Shown: piece by piece, positions 19,001 to 27,243 of the stretch
Layout of the letters: the number at the start of each line of letters is the position of its first letter
Numbering within the stretch: position 1 is the stretch's first letter
Assembly (NCBI GenBank): GCA_016933045.1
Contig: JAFGBR010000065.1
Location: 1-64,000, forward strand
From: Marinilabiliaceae bacterium
GTDB taxonomy: Bacteria > Bacteroidota > Bacteroidia > Bacteroidales > Marinilabiliaceae
Length of the DNA: 64,000 nt
Reading direction: 5' to 3'
The notes under the pieces: model-generated
Told to the model about the DNA's origin: nothing
The model's database searches: none
What the model saw: the letters and a program-made list of their open reading frames with translations, nothing else
Position numbers and translations under genes: made by a program

Positions 19001-19134
19001 TATGGGGGCCACTTGGTGCTGTGATTTGTTTTGGAATGATTATAGGAATGATTTTAACACTTCTTATTCTTCCTGTTCTTTACTGGAAGGTGTCGGGTAA
19101 TAAGCCGTTTCATTCAACATCGCCTGAACAATGA
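16051..19134 (+). CDS. RND-family efflux pump, inner-membrane permease
   Basis: 1,027 residues, the usual length for AcrB/MexF-type proton antiporters. Twelve membrane segments are arranged as 1+5 and 1+5, with two large periplasmic loops. Segment 4 contains GLIVVLGMVVDNAIVVIDN with the proton-relay aspartate. The second half has GIIGLVGIVVRNGIILVDYA, where the family often has a similar relay motif. The protein starts MNRKINLIEGAMKYRQIVLT. It exports a drug, dye, solvent or bile-like compound together with the adaptor and the TolC-like protein. The substrate cannot be deduced. It belongs to the hydrophobe/amphiphile RND group rather than the CusA metal group, because the methionine metal relay is not evident. 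Confidence 0.92.
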   Translation: MNRKINLIEGAMKYRQIVLTIVVAMMLLGVYALKKMPRREYPEFTIRQGVIIGVYPGAGSEEVEEQLTKVVENYIFGYEEVNKEKTHSLSKEGQMLVFVELNDNVKNANEFWSKLRHGLNELKMQLPSGVLALIGSNDFGDTSALLITMSSGEKSYRELEEVMKKLENDIRHISTVSKIKRYGSQKEKVFIYIQPDKLKEYKIDPVTIFASFKLQESINYAGFIDNGELELPVQLPPRFESEEDLLNQIIYSDPNGNIVKVKDVARVERKYDNPSSFIRNNKNNALLLSLEMQKGHNIVEFGNDVQEVIARFTNKISDDVKINVISNLPDVVDHSISHFMTEFIIAIIAVIIVTMILLPFRVAAVAGVTIPISILITLGIMQMVGIQLHIVSLAGLIVVLGMVVDNAIVVIDNHVEKLDAGDTPWHAAWKAATELVIPVFSATLAIVAAFLPMMLFLNGMAGDFVGTFPITIAIALGISMLVAIFLVPFISYIFIKRGLHNPNKEEKKNFLDRLQSWYDSTLEWTFRNARKSIIIGVGAVLAGILLITTVEKKMFPAMERSQFPVEVYLPEGSSLDKTELVIDSLEQILLNDERVTNVASFIGTGSPRFNDLYAPHVPAKNYGQLMVNTISNEATVEILDEYSRKYNNAFPEADIKWKQLALESFDAPIEIRISGDDIRQLKEVAKEVESKLKENPDISWIRNNWGEMRQVIDVQLNENNANQLGYSKTMIASSLMTSLNGLPLTTLWDNDYATDVILAKEPSHTDNIDDLENHYISSLLTAASLPLRSIATLQPAWEEGIIVHRNGIRTITVQADIERGLIASNVFNEIKPLVDEMNLPDGIAIGYGGDDEGTRENMTPLFYSLAVSVVLIFFILMVQFKTTRRALLIMSTMLMSILGAAIGLKITGYPFGMTSFIGIIGLVGIVVRNGIILVDYAMHLVTHEGYSFKDAAMAAGKRRMRPIFLTSMAAAMGVVPMIISQSPLWGPLGAVICFGMIIGMILTLLILPVLYWKVSGNKPFHSTSPEQ

Positions 19135-19378
19135 CTATGTGTAAATTAATAAAAAGATGTTATTATGTTATGCAAACTGACAAGTTGGGTGATTTGAAAA
19201 TGTCTAATATTTAATTGCTTATCGGAATTTTAAATTCTGATTGTAAATCTATATCAGAATAATGCAAACGAGGCAGGTTGCAAATTCGCGACAACAAAAC
19301 AATGATGTGAAAATGAGTGTGAGTTTCTTCTATATATTGGAGCAGGTTATTAGGCCACAATTATTAAATTATTTACGA

Positions 19379-20767
19379 ATGAAAACAACAAAATATTTAT
19401 TGAGTTTAAGCATTTTGCTTTTTGGGGGTGATGTTATTTCGCAAACCTTATCGCTTGATTCGTGTAAGATATACGCTCTTGAAAACAACAAGCAAATCAA
19501 AGAAGCAAAACTAAAAATTGAAGAATCAGATCAACTTAAGAAAAGCACTTTCACCAATTTTTTTCCAAAAGTGAGTGCTCAGGCAATAACAATGAAGGTA
19601 AATGACTATTTGGTTGATGTGGAAACACCCGAAATGAATCTGCCGGTTTACAATGGCAATCCGGCTACGCTATCTACTGCAACGCAGTTTGCATATTTGC
19701 CGGGCATGTCTATTCAAACACTTGATAATGTTAATATGGGCATGATATCGGCCATAGAACCTGTATATGCCGGAGGAAGGGTAAGGTCGGGCTACAAACT
19801 GGCATCGCTTAACAAAGAGGTACACATAGAGATGCTGAACATGAGTATCCGCGATGTGGTAATTAAAACAGAAGAGTATTACTGGAGTTTAGTGGCACTT
19901 ACTGCAAAACGTCAAACACTGGAGCGTTACAAAGCCTTGCTAACCCGACTTTTAAGCGATGTTCAGGTGTCGTTCGATGCCGGGTTGATTCAAAAAAGCG
20001 ATTTATTAAAGGTTCAACTGAAAATTAACGAAGTAAACACCAATCAATTGAAACTCGAAAATGGTATTTCAATGCTAAAAATGGTTCTTTGTCAGCATAT
20101 AGGAATTAATTATAATGATGCAATGCAATTATCAGATACTACCATTGTTGAAACAGACCCAAACTTACTGTTTGTAGCGCCAGCTCAGGTTTTGCAAAAC
20201 CGTACCGAATATCGGCTTTTGAATAAAGCTATTGATGCAGAAGTATTGCAGAAACGACTTACGCGGGGGGAATTCCTGCCTCAACTGGCCATTGGGGTTC
20301 AAGGATTGTATTTAGGTTTTCCGGAAACTAATGTTACTTCAATGGGACAAACCAGTAGCCATTCGGGTAAAGATTATACATACGGCATAGCTTTTGCAAC
20401 TGTTTCTATTCCAATTTCAGATTGGTGGGGTGGTTCACATAAAATAAAGGAGCACAAAATAAAAATCGATATTGCCAGAAATAGTCTCGATGAAAAGTCG
20501 GAACTCCTTATACTGCAAATAAATAAATCGTTTAACGAATTAAATGAAAGTTTTGAGCAGATAAAAGTAGCTCAATCGTTGTTGGAACAAGCAACTGAGC
20601 ACTTAAAGGTGGTTAATGATAATTACGAAGCAGGTATTATGTCTACTTCCGATTTATTAGAAGCTCAAGCCATGAATCAGGAAGCCGAAGCTGCTTTGGT
20701 TGATGCAAAGAGTAATTACAGGATAAAACAAATACTTTACAAACATGCGGTTGCAAAGGAATTATAA
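19379..20767 (+). CDS. TolC-like outer-membrane efflux channel
   Basis: About 462 residues from MKTTKYLLSLSILLFGGDV. The frame is open from 19262, but the 39 extra residues precede an obvious signal peptide and are not called. It contains the two outer-membrane-factor repeats: LDSCKIYALENNKQIKEAKL near the mature N-terminus, and a second set of helices with QVSFDAGLIQKSDLLKVQLK and VVNDNYEAGIMSTSDLLEAQ. These NYEAG-x-x-x-x-[SD]-LLEAQ motifs are typical of the family. It completes the tripartite RND exporter. The 244-base gap after the pump gene is larger than elsewhere in the operon, but no hairpin terminator was seen there. Confidence 0.9.
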   Translation: MKTTKYLLSLSILLFGGDVISQTLSLDSCKIYALENNKQIKEAKLKIEESDQLKKSTFTNFFPKVSAQAITMKVNDYLVDVETPEMNLPVYNGNPATLSTATQFAYLPGMSIQTLDNVNMGMISAIEPVYAGGRVRSGYKLASLNKEVHIEMLNMSIRDVVIKTEEYYWSLVALTAKRQTLERYKALLTRLLSDVQVSFDAGLIQKSDLLKVQLKINEVNTNQLKLENGISMLKMVLCQHIGINYNDAMQLSDTTIVETDPNLLFVAPAQVLQNRTEYRLLNKAIDAEVLQKRLTRGEFLPQLAIGVQGLYLGFPETNVTSMGQTSSHSGKDYTYGIAFATVSIPISDWWGGSHKIKEHKIKIDIARNSLDEKSELLILQINKSFNELNESFEQIKVAQSLLEQATEHLKVVNDNYEAGIMSTSDLLEAQAMNQEAEAALVDAKSNYRIKQILYKHAVAKEL

Positions 20768-20930
20768 TATAACTGTTATATATTTAAATCTGTTTTAATA
20801 AAAACAAGTGGATTTACGACAGAATATTTGCTATAATGTTGAAGCTTTATTTGAATATAAGGTATTTCAAATTGGCTATTCTTATTTTTAAAATTATTTT
20901 CTGTTAAAAAATAGTATTAAAGAATGAATT

Positions 20931-21863
20931 ATGAGTTTTACTAAAACGCGTTTACTAATATTATTTTTAATTGGAATTAATACATATATCAATGCTCAAA
21001 ATACTTCACCGAATAAATTCGATAAGCAAACATTCTCGATGTACCGCGAACCATCGTATATTACTTTTGCCGGTGGTATTGGTAACATCGAAAACCTTAT
21101 TTTTGAAGCTAACATAATTCCGTATTACCTGCTTAGCATAAACCAGGAAAGCCGTTGGGGTATTGAACTGTCACCTCAAGTAATATTGCGAATGTATAAT
21201 ATATATTCGTTACCAGTACGCACTCCTTCGTTTATGCCACGTGCAACGGTTTTTTATCAATTTCGCAAAAACAAAACTAATGCTGACTATAACGATATTT
21301 TCGGCTATCTTACTTTGTGTCATCATTCGAATGGACAGGAAGATTCCTTTTTTAATGCCGATAGTTCTACTGTAAATGTTAATTCGGGTAATTTTTCGAC
21401 AAATATGATCGAAGGAGGTGTTTTTCTCTCGCGTCCAAACCGCTTTAACCCTTATTCAGTTCATTATCTTAAACTCTCATCTGTTTACCATTTTCAACAT
21501 ATCGATGAATTAGAAAATAAAATGGGCGATTTACGATTTTTTGCCGATATTCAAACTACTGTTGACTTAACAAAAACGCTTGAGTATTTAAATATAAGGG
21601 TATCGCATCAAAACAAGAAAAGTGCCATTTTAAATTTTTCGAGCAGAATCGGATGGATAGCAGGTCCTCTAAGTGATGCAGATAATATTGATGTTAAGCG
21701 GCTCATTTTTAAACACACAATCTCATATAAACCAACATTTATGAGCGATGTTACTTTTTTTGTCCAATATTATTATGGACAAGATTATTATAATATTTAT
21801 TTTGCACGACAACTTAATGTGTTACGTTTTGGTATTACTGCAAAAGCAAGTTCGGTATTTTGA
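20931..21863 (+). CDS. outer-membrane phospholipase A (OMPLA/PldA)-like barrel
   Basis: 310 residues with a signal peptide ending INAQ (residue 23). The motif LTLCHHSNGQEDSFFN places His131 and Ser133 in the H-x-S-N-G arrangement of the OMPLA catalytic centre, and a downstream NFSTN supplies a candidate catalytic Asn. The C-terminal strands FVQYYYGQDYYNIYFARQ and LNVLRFGITAKASSVF resemble the OMPLA end (GYGESLIDYN ... RVGVGV). OMPLA hydrolyses phospholipids that reach the outer leaflet. The match is by motif recognition, so similarity should be remote but functional residues appear kept. It is followed after 9 bases by a lipoprotein phosphoesterase gene, suggesting joint work on lipid-derived phosphate esters. 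Confidence 0.7.
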   Translation: MSFTKTRLLILFLIGINTYINAQNTSPNKFDKQTFSMYREPSYITFAGGIGNIENLIFEANIIPYYLLSINQESRWGIELSPQVILRMYNIYSLPVRTPSFMPRATVFYQFRKNKTNADYNDIFGYLTLCHHSNGQEDSFFNADSSTVNVNSGNFSTNMIEGGVFLSRPNRFNPYSVHYLKLSSVYHFQHIDELENKMGDLRFFADIQTTVDLTKTLEYLNIRVSHQNKKSAILNFSSRIGWIAGPLSDADNIDVKRLIFKHTISYKPTFMSDVTFFVQYYYGQDYYNIYFARQLNVLRFGITAKASSVF

Positions 21864-21872
21864 AAAAAAATT

Positions 21873-22676
21873 ATGAATAAAATATTAATTATACAACTCA
21901 TTATTATATATTCATTACTTGTTGCATGTGAAAATATAATTGAGTATAGTCCTTATCAGGTAAAAACCAATCATCTTAAAAACGATAAAAATATAAAAAT
22001 AATTCAGCATTTATGCTCTGATAGTTTAGAATTTTTGCCTTTTAAAATTGCTTTAATTGGCGATACTCATACTTATTATGATGATTTTGATGATATGGTA
22101 ACTGTTTTGAATAAACTTGATAGTGTTGATTTTATTGTACATTTGGGCGATATTACATTAAGTGGTATAAACAGGGAATTTTTATGGTATTGTAATATTA
22201 TTGATCGTTTAAGAATTCCAATAATAACCATTGTTGGAAACCATGATTTTTTGGCTAATGGCTACCAGATGTACATCGAGTTGTTTGGTAAATCAAACTT
22301 TTCATTTGAATATAATAATTGTAATCTTGTTTTCTTTGATAATATTATTTGGGAACGAAATGGTGCTGATCCAAATTTTGAATGGTTATATAAGCAAACG
22401 GAACCCGACTCCGTTAAAAAATATACTCATCAATTTGTTTTTGCCCATATACCTCCATGGGACGAATCTTTTAGTATCGGAAATGAATATTTGTATAATA
22501 TAATGATGGAAAGTAATAATGTTTCGTTATCAATTCACGGTCATACGCATAGCTTTTTGTATGATAAGTATTATGATAATACTCCATACTTGGTTATTGG
22601 TGATGCCTCAGATAGAGAAATAGTAGTATTAAGTGTTTTGCATGATTCTATTTTGGTTAATAAGATAACTTTTTAA
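21873..22676 (+). CDS. calcineurin-like metallophosphoesterase lipoprotein
   Basis: 267 residues with a lipoprotein signal (IIYSLLVACENI, lipidated Cys about residue 19). All five metallophosphoesterase blocks are present in order: IALIGDTHTY, VHLGDIT, IVGNHDF, FAHIPPWDE and SIHGHTHSF. These bind the dinuclear metal centre. The enzyme should hydrolyse a phosphomonoester or phosphodiester in the periplasm or at the cell surface. The gene lies 9 bases after the OMPLA-like gene and its TAA overlaps the ATG of the next gene by one base, so the three are almost surely one transcript. Substrate unknown; a phospholipid-derived head group is an inference from the neighbour. Confidence 0.85.
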   Translation: MNKILIIQLIIIYSLLVACENIIEYSPYQVKTNHLKNDKNIKIIQHLCSDSLEFLPFKIALIGDTHTYYDDFDDMVTVLNKLDSVDFIVHLGDITLSGINREFLWYCNIIDRLRIPIITIVGNHDFLANGYQMYIELFGKSNFSFEYNNCNLVFFDNIIWERNGADPNFEWLYKQTEPDSVKKYTHQFVFAHIPPWDESFSIGNEYLYNIMMESNNVSLSIHGHTHSFLYDKYYDNTPYLVIGDASDREIVVLSVLHDSILVNKITF

Positions 22677-23338
22677 TGATGACTCTATTTCGATTTATTG
22701 CATGCTTTATTCTTATATTTATTTTACAATGTTTTAGAACTTCTGCAATTATTCCTAATAAGAAATCGGCTTTTTTATCTAAACTTGATCAAAAAAAACA
22801 AATTGTTATTAATGGTGATACTGTCTTAATAAGACCTCGATGGTTTGTGCCCGATAATTATAAAATACAATATGCTGGAAATATTGGTTTTTTATCTTTA
22901 GGAGCTGGTTATCAAATAAAACAAAGATATGAGCCTACACTTTTATTAGGCTATTTAAGTCAGACATTTGGAAATAGTAGTACTGATGTTATAACAGTTT
23001 CGCTTAAAAACAGTTTCAGGTTAAATACAAAACCCCTATTCGAATGTGTAACCCTGAAAAGTGGTGTTTCAATAAATTGGGGATACACTAATAATACTTT
23101 TTCTAGTTTGCCTGAGCATTATCCTGATAAATACTATTTTCAAAACAAAATTCATTTAGCTCCATTTTGGGGAGCTGAGGTAACTATTATAGTAAAAAGT
23201 AAAAGTTTAAAAGTTGTTGGATTTTACTTTGAATTTGCTACTCTTGATGCCTATTTACTTGAATGTATAAGAACAGATTATGTTAAATTAAACGATATTT
23301 GGAATTTGGCTTTAGGAATGACTTTATACATACATTAG
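22676..23338 (+). CDS. predicted outer-membrane beta-barrel protein of unknown function
   Basis: 220 residues starting MMTLFRFIACFILIFILQ, a signal peptide. The rest alternates polar and hydrophobic residues as in barrel strands (IGFLSLGAGYQI, YEPTLLLGYLSQTFG, VITVSLKNSFRL, LKSGVSINWGY) and ends in an aromatic-containing strand LALGMTLYIH. I do not recognise a family. Its start overlaps the phosphoesterase stop by one base, so it belongs to the same operon as the OMPLA-like protein. A small barrel that assists or accompanies the lipase/phosphoesterase is a guess. Confidence 0.6.
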   Translation: MMTLFRFIACFILIFILQCFRTSAIIPNKKSAFLSKLDQKKQIVINGDTVLIRPRWFVPDNYKIQYAGNIGFLSLGAGYQIKQRYEPTLLLGYLSQTFGNSSTDVITVSLKNSFRLNTKPLFECVTLKSGVSINWGYTNNTFSSLPEHYPDKYYFQNKIHLAPFWGAEVTIIVKSKSLKVVGFYFEFATLDAYLLECIRTDYVKLNDIWNLALGMTLYIH

Positions 23339-23366
23339 TTCTAAAATAATTAAGAATGGTATTATA

Positions 23367-23415
23367 CTTATTTTCATAAAATGAAAATATTGAATAATCG
23401 TTTTATGAAAATAAG
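23367..23415. terminator. 15-bp perfect inverted repeat between convergent genes
   Basis: Arms cttattttcataaaa (23367-23381) and ttttatgaaaataag (23401-23415) are perfect complements separated by 19 bases. It lies between the ends of two converging genes, so a bidirectional terminator is the natural reading, but the stem is almost free of GC and the loop is long. Confidence 0.5.
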
Positions 23416-23442
23416 TAATTGAACAAATAGTAAAAAAACTGA

Positions 23443-23697
23443 TTATTTGTACTGAATTTTATAGTAAAGTATGATAAGTGCAAAGAGAAGTGTTATTCCG
23501 TTTGCTAAAATAATGGGCAGGTTACTGTGTGCGATGCCATAAATAAGCCAGCAAAATACACCAATTGAAAACGACAGGTACATTATCAGCGAAATTCCCT
23601 GTGTGTTTTTTGTGCGAATAGTCTTTACTGCCTGTGGAACAAAAGAGAGTGTTGTTAAAACAGCAGCAAGGTATCCAAAAATTTCTATTGTTTCCAT
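23443..23697 (-). CDS. SemiSWEET sugar transporter
   Basis: 84 residues forming three membrane helices, the half-size unit of the SWEET family that works as a dimer. The N-terminal helix contains the PQ motif (LTTLSFVPQAVKTIRTKNTQ, Pro21-Gln22), helix 2 has FSIGVFCWLIYGI with Trp50, and helix 3 has IILANGITLLFALII with Asn66. The Trp and Asn match the sugar-binding pair known from SemiSWEET structures. The protein lets mono- or disaccharides diffuse across the inner membrane. It has no sugar-enzyme neighbours, so the substrate is open. Confidence 0.88.
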   Translation of the reverse strand: METIEIFGYLAAVLTTLSFVPQAVKTIRTKNTQGISLIMYLSFSIGVFCWLIYGIAHSNLPIILANGITLLFALIILYYKIQYK

Positions 23698-23766
23698 TTG
23701 CTTTTTTTGTTGTGCAAATGTATGTGATATATTATCGTTAAAGATGTTGCAGATCTATAAAAATGG

Positions 23767-26235
23767 TTAAAATTGTTGATTAGTTAAAATTCTTTCAAAT
23801 ACTATCTTCGATAATGCATCGTATGATGAGTTTTCGGGGTAAACTGCTTCTAAAAATTCAACACTTACCTTTTTAAATGGCTTTGGAAATCGCGCTCCTC
23901 GTGGCAATACGTCGTAAGCCCCTTTTATTGATACGGGAATGATGGGAATGTTTAATTCGCGACTTAGTATGGCAAATGTTTTTTTGAAATCGCCCAGGTA
24001 ACCATCTCGTGTTCGGGTTCCCTCGGGAAAGATGATTAGGTTTTTTTGTTTTTTTAAAGCTTCGCCCATTTTCTGAATGGATTGCTTTAAATCTTTGTTT
24101 AAATCCATTATTATTATGTGGTGTCGGTTGGCTAAATATTTTAACCATTTTGAACTTATATGTTTCTCTTTTGCATAAAAATAGGTGTTACGAATAGTTT
24201 TGTTTTTTAGAAATGATGCAACAAATAATCCGTCGAAAAAGCTTTGATGGTTGGGGGCAATAATACAAGGACCATCGGGGATGTTTGTTAAACCCTTACC
24301 TTTTAAATTAAATAAAATCCTGAAAATCTGTTTGAATAGTTTTACAACCAGTGTGCCGGTAAACCAGGTCTTTGGTAATTTTATGTTAATCTTCTCTTTT
24401 AAAATCTTTGTCCAGTCAAAGCTATCTGCAACCATGCGGATGCGTTTTTGTGCAACAAATTCACTCATCTCAATAATTGATGAGAATTGGGTTAGTTCTA
24501 TTGTTTCTAAATGTATTCCGAATGCTGAATCAATAAAAGCTTGTAAACCAACTTTATCCAGCGAATCAAGTCCTAAATCCATTTCAATATGATCTGTTTG
24601 CCTGACACTGCAATTTTTTTCGCGTTCGATATGATTTTTAATTAAATCATATTCGGGCAAATCAATGGGTTTAATTACTTCTTCCTTTTTTTCAACAGAC
24701 CTTTTATTTCCTAACTCAGCCAGTTTGAATCGTTGTAATTTGCCTAAACGGGTTCGTGGTAATTCGTCTGTATAAACCGAAAAAAGTAATATCTTTTTAT
24801 ATGGAGATACCTGTGAGTTGTACTGATTAATTACTTTCCAGCGAATGGTTTGCTCTATGTTACTTAATTTGTGGTTGTAGAAATGTTTTAAATCCGGTAC
24901 AATAACGGCTCTTAGTTGATCGCGTTCCATGTATACACCTACATCATTGATTAACTCAGATATGTTTAGTAATTTATCCTCAATCTCAACAGGATTGATG
25001 TTTTTACCGTTTGATAATACCAATATCTCTTTTTTTCGGCCGGTGATGTATAAAAACCCTTTTTTATCAATATATCCTAAATCACCTGTATGTAGCCAGC
25101 CATTTCGAATTATTTTGGCAGTTTCGTCGGGGCGGCCAAAGTATCCTTGCATAACGTTTGGTCCTTGAACTGTTATTTCTCCATTCGTAATTGCAATTTT
25201 ACAGCCGGGTAACGCAAGTCCGGGACTACCAATCTTTATTCTATCAGGACGGGTGAAGGTGATCATTGGGGCTGTCTCTGTCATTCCATAACCTTCTAAA
25301 AGATCAAATCCCAACGTTGAAAAATCGTCCCATATATTTTTATCTATTGCAGCTCCACCACTAACAAAGTATTTTATTGATCCGCCAAATTTTTCATGAA
25401 CAGTTTTGAATATAATTTTTGAAACTGTTTTTGACTTTAATCCTTTTGCTATTTTGAATAATATTTTGGCTATTGAACTGGCATTTATTTTATCTGTTAT
25501 GCCCTTATGAATAGCTGAATAGAAACGTGGGACTCCTATTATTAAAGTTACCTTATTTGTTTGAAGTGTATTGATAACATCATCGGAAACAAGTGATGGA
25601 GATATTGCAATTTTTGCTCCAACATACAATGGGGCAACGAGTGTTCCAAGCAATGGGAAAATATGATGTAATGGTAAAAGCATCAGTACTACTTCCTTGT
25701 CATTAAATATTGGCAATTGGTTTGAAACTGCGTTTATATTTGCCTTAAGGTTGCCGAATGAAAGCATAACTCCTTTGGGCTTGCCGGTTGTTCCTGATGT
25801 GTATATAATTACAGCGGTATCATTATCGTTAAATTTAATTTCATTCCACAGTGGAGCATTGACTACTGGTAATTCAGCAATTTCTTCAAGTATTATTATT
25901 TTGGTTGTTATTCCTGATTTCTCGATTGCTAGTCGTAGGTCATTCTCTTTGTTTTTTGAAACAAAGCATATATCCGGAAAGCAATCGTTTAATATGAATG
26001 AGACATCATCAATAGATGCAAGATAATCGATGGGTACAACGGTGTTATTAATGTACCATCCTGCATAAAATGCATAAATCCATTCCGGCCGGTTTTCTGA
26101 ATAAATAGCAATACGATTTACTTGTTTCGTACTTATTAATTGTTGAAACTGTAAAATATTGTTTTTTAATTCGAAATAACTTATTGTCCTGTCTTTTGTG
26201 ACAAGAGCCACTTCCTTATGTTTGTTTGCTATCAT
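23767..26235 (-). CDS. acyl-CoA/acyl-ACP synthetase fused to ACP and PlsC acyltransferase domains
   Basis: About 822 residues from MIANKHKEVALVTKDRTISY; a Met 13 codons upstream gives an unlikely hydrophobic tail. Domain 1 (about 10-530) is an AMP-forming synthetase with VIIYTSGTTGKPKGVM, EGYGMTETAP, TGDLGYIDKKGFLYITGR and the C-terminal catalytic lysine region. Domain 2 is an acyl carrier protein with MDLGLDSLDKVGLQ, where the Ser would carry phosphopantetheine. Domain 3 (about the last 185 residues) is an acyltransferase with APNHQSFFDG (HX4D) and FPEGTRTRDG. The order suggests that a free fatty acid is activated, loaded on the built-in ACP, then moved to a lysophospholipid or related acceptor, comparable to enterobacterial Aas but with an added carrier domain. 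It may serve lipid repair, which would fit the OMPLA-like gene 2 kb away. Confidence 0.85.
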   Translation of the reverse strand: MIANKHKEVALVTKDRTISYFELKNNILQFQQLISTKQVNRIAIYSENRPEWIYAFYAGWYINNTVVPIDYLASIDDVSFILNDCFPDICFVSKNKENDLRLAIEKSGITTKIIILEEIAELPVVNAPLWNEIKFNDNDTAVIIYTSGTTGKPKGVMLSFGNLKANINAVSNQLPIFNDKEVVLMLLPLHHIFPLLGTLVAPLYVGAKIAISPSLVSDDVINTLQTNKVTLIIGVPRFYSAIHKGITDKINASSIAKILFKIAKGLKSKTVSKIIFKTVHEKFGGSIKYFVSGGAAIDKNIWDDFSTLGFDLLEGYGMTETAPMITFTRPDRIKIGSPGLALPGCKIAITNGEITVQGPNVMQGYFGRPDETAKIIRNGWLHTGDLGYIDKKGFLYITGRKKEILVLSNGKNINPVEIEDKLLNISELINDVGVYMERDQLRAVIVPDLKHFYNHKLSNIEQTIRWKVINQYNSQVSPYKKILLFSVYTDELPRTRLGKLQRFKLAELGNKRSVEKKEEVIKPIDLPEYDLIKNHIEREKNCSVRQTDHIEMDLGLDSLDKVGLQAFIDSAFGIHLETIELTQFSSIIEMSEFVAQKRIRMVADSFDWTKILKEKINIKLPKTWFTGTLVVKLFKQIFRILFNLKGKGLTNIPDGPCIIAPNHQSFFDGLFVASFLKNKTIRNTYFYAKEKHISSKWLKYLANRHHIIIMDLNKDLKQSIQKMGEALKKQKNLIIFPEGTRTRDGYLGDFKKTFAILSRELNIPIIPVSIKGAYDVLPRGARFPKPFKKVSVEFLEAVYPENSSYDALSKIVFERILTNQQF

Positions 26236-26667
26236 CAACACAACTAAAATTAATAACCCTTCACTTGAAAACAAATTAGGAACCTATAATTTTTAATACA
26301 AAGTTACAATTGTATTTTAATGTAATTTATTAATAAGGATTAAATATTGTATTTATTAATGTACTAAGTATTGCTTTTTATGTGTTTAATTGTTTTCTTG
26401 AACAATAAAATCAAAATAAAATAAAAAATGTTACTGTATTTTTAATATCCGTTTTTATGGCTTCATTACAGGGACAAACAGATGTGAGTTGGTTTGAGGT
26501 GATGGATTATTTTTGATGATGGTTTTTTGAAATTATATGAAATGGAAATGAGCTATGTCGACCTAAAATTTATTGGTAGATAAAGCCAAAATGTTAACAC
26601 TAGTGGTTTCATAAATGGCTGTTTTAACTTTAAATTATTATAACTTATAAAAATAAATTTTATACAC
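26236..26667. other. intergenic region between the synthetase fusion and bfr
   Basis: About 430 AT-rich bases. A minus-strand -7-like element (TAACTTTG, at 26299-26306) could serve the synthetase gene. No Fur-like box, RNA gene or open frame of note was seen on the bfr side. Confidence 0.4.
26299..26306 (-). promoter_or_regulatory. possible -7 element of the synthetase fusion gene
   Basis: Reads TAACTTTG on the minus strand, matching TAnnTTTG, about 64 bases upstream of the chosen ATG. No proper -33 TTG was found. Confidence 0.3.
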
Positions 26668-27165
26668 ATGAAACAAAAAAGTATTGAATTATTAAACAAA
26701 GCAATTGCAGATGAATTATCGGCAGTACATCAGTATATGTATTTTCATTTTCATTGCGATGACCAGGGGTATGATTTATTGGCTGCTTTGTTTAAACGAA
26801 CAGCAATTGATGAAATGATGCACATTGAGCAACTTGCCGAACGTATTTTGTTTTTAAAAGGTGAAGTGGAGATGGAGGCATCGCAGAAAGTAAAAAAAAT
26901 TTATGATGTGAAAGAAATGCTCAAAATGGCTTGTGATATGGAAGAAGCCAGTGCTAGAGATTATAACCTTTGGGCAAATGAGTGTTCTGCAAATGCCGAT
27001 TCAGTTTCGAAGAAACTGTTCGAAGCATTGGTTGAAGATGAAGAACGACACTATAACCAGTATGATGATGAAATGGAAAATATGAAGAAATTCGGCGATA
27101 ATTATTTGGCGTTGCAATCTATTGAGCGAAGCAAAAATGTTGCTGCTGGAAGACCGACCGAGTAA
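26668..27165 (+). CDS. bfr: bacterioferritin
   Basis: 165 residues, close to the family's usual 155-160. The ferroxidase ligands are all visible: Glu16 (ADELSAVHQYMY), Glu49 and His52 (IDEMMHIEQ), Glu92/93 (CDMEEASARDYN), and Glu125 with His128 (EDEERHYNQY). The Met within DEMMH is the position that binds haem between subunits in bacterioferritins. The protein forms a 24-subunit shell that oxidises and stores iron. It stands alone with its own terminator, and its start MKQKSIELLNKAIADELSA is the family's standard one. It could also be called a Bfr-like ferritin if haem is not bound. Confidence 0.92.
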   Translation: MKQKSIELLNKAIADELSAVHQYMYFHFHCDDQGYDLLAALFKRTAIDEMMHIEQLAERILFLKGEVEMEASQKVKKIYDVKEMLKMACDMEEASARDYNLWANECSANADSVSKKLFEALVEDEERHYNQYDDEMENMKKFGDNYLALQSIERSKNVAAGRPTE

Positions 27166-27190
27166 GCGAGCTTATTGTTTTTATATTATT

Positions 27191-27233
27191 AGGGCATTGA
27201 AAAAATATTGTTTAGTAGTTTTTTCAATGCCCT
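27191..27233. terminator. bidirectional terminator after bfr and the GH95 gene
   Basis: Perfect 15-bp arms agggcattgaaaaaa (27191-27205) and ttttttcaatgccct (27219-27233) around a 13-base loop, lying between two converging genes. Confidence 0.85.
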
Positions 27234-27243
27234 TTGTCTGTTA

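Noticed and set aside
16051-19134. Reading the RND pump as a CusA-type metal exporter linked to the HMA module
   Set aside because: It lies 12 kb away behind its own TetR gene and operator, and no methionine metal relay is evident.
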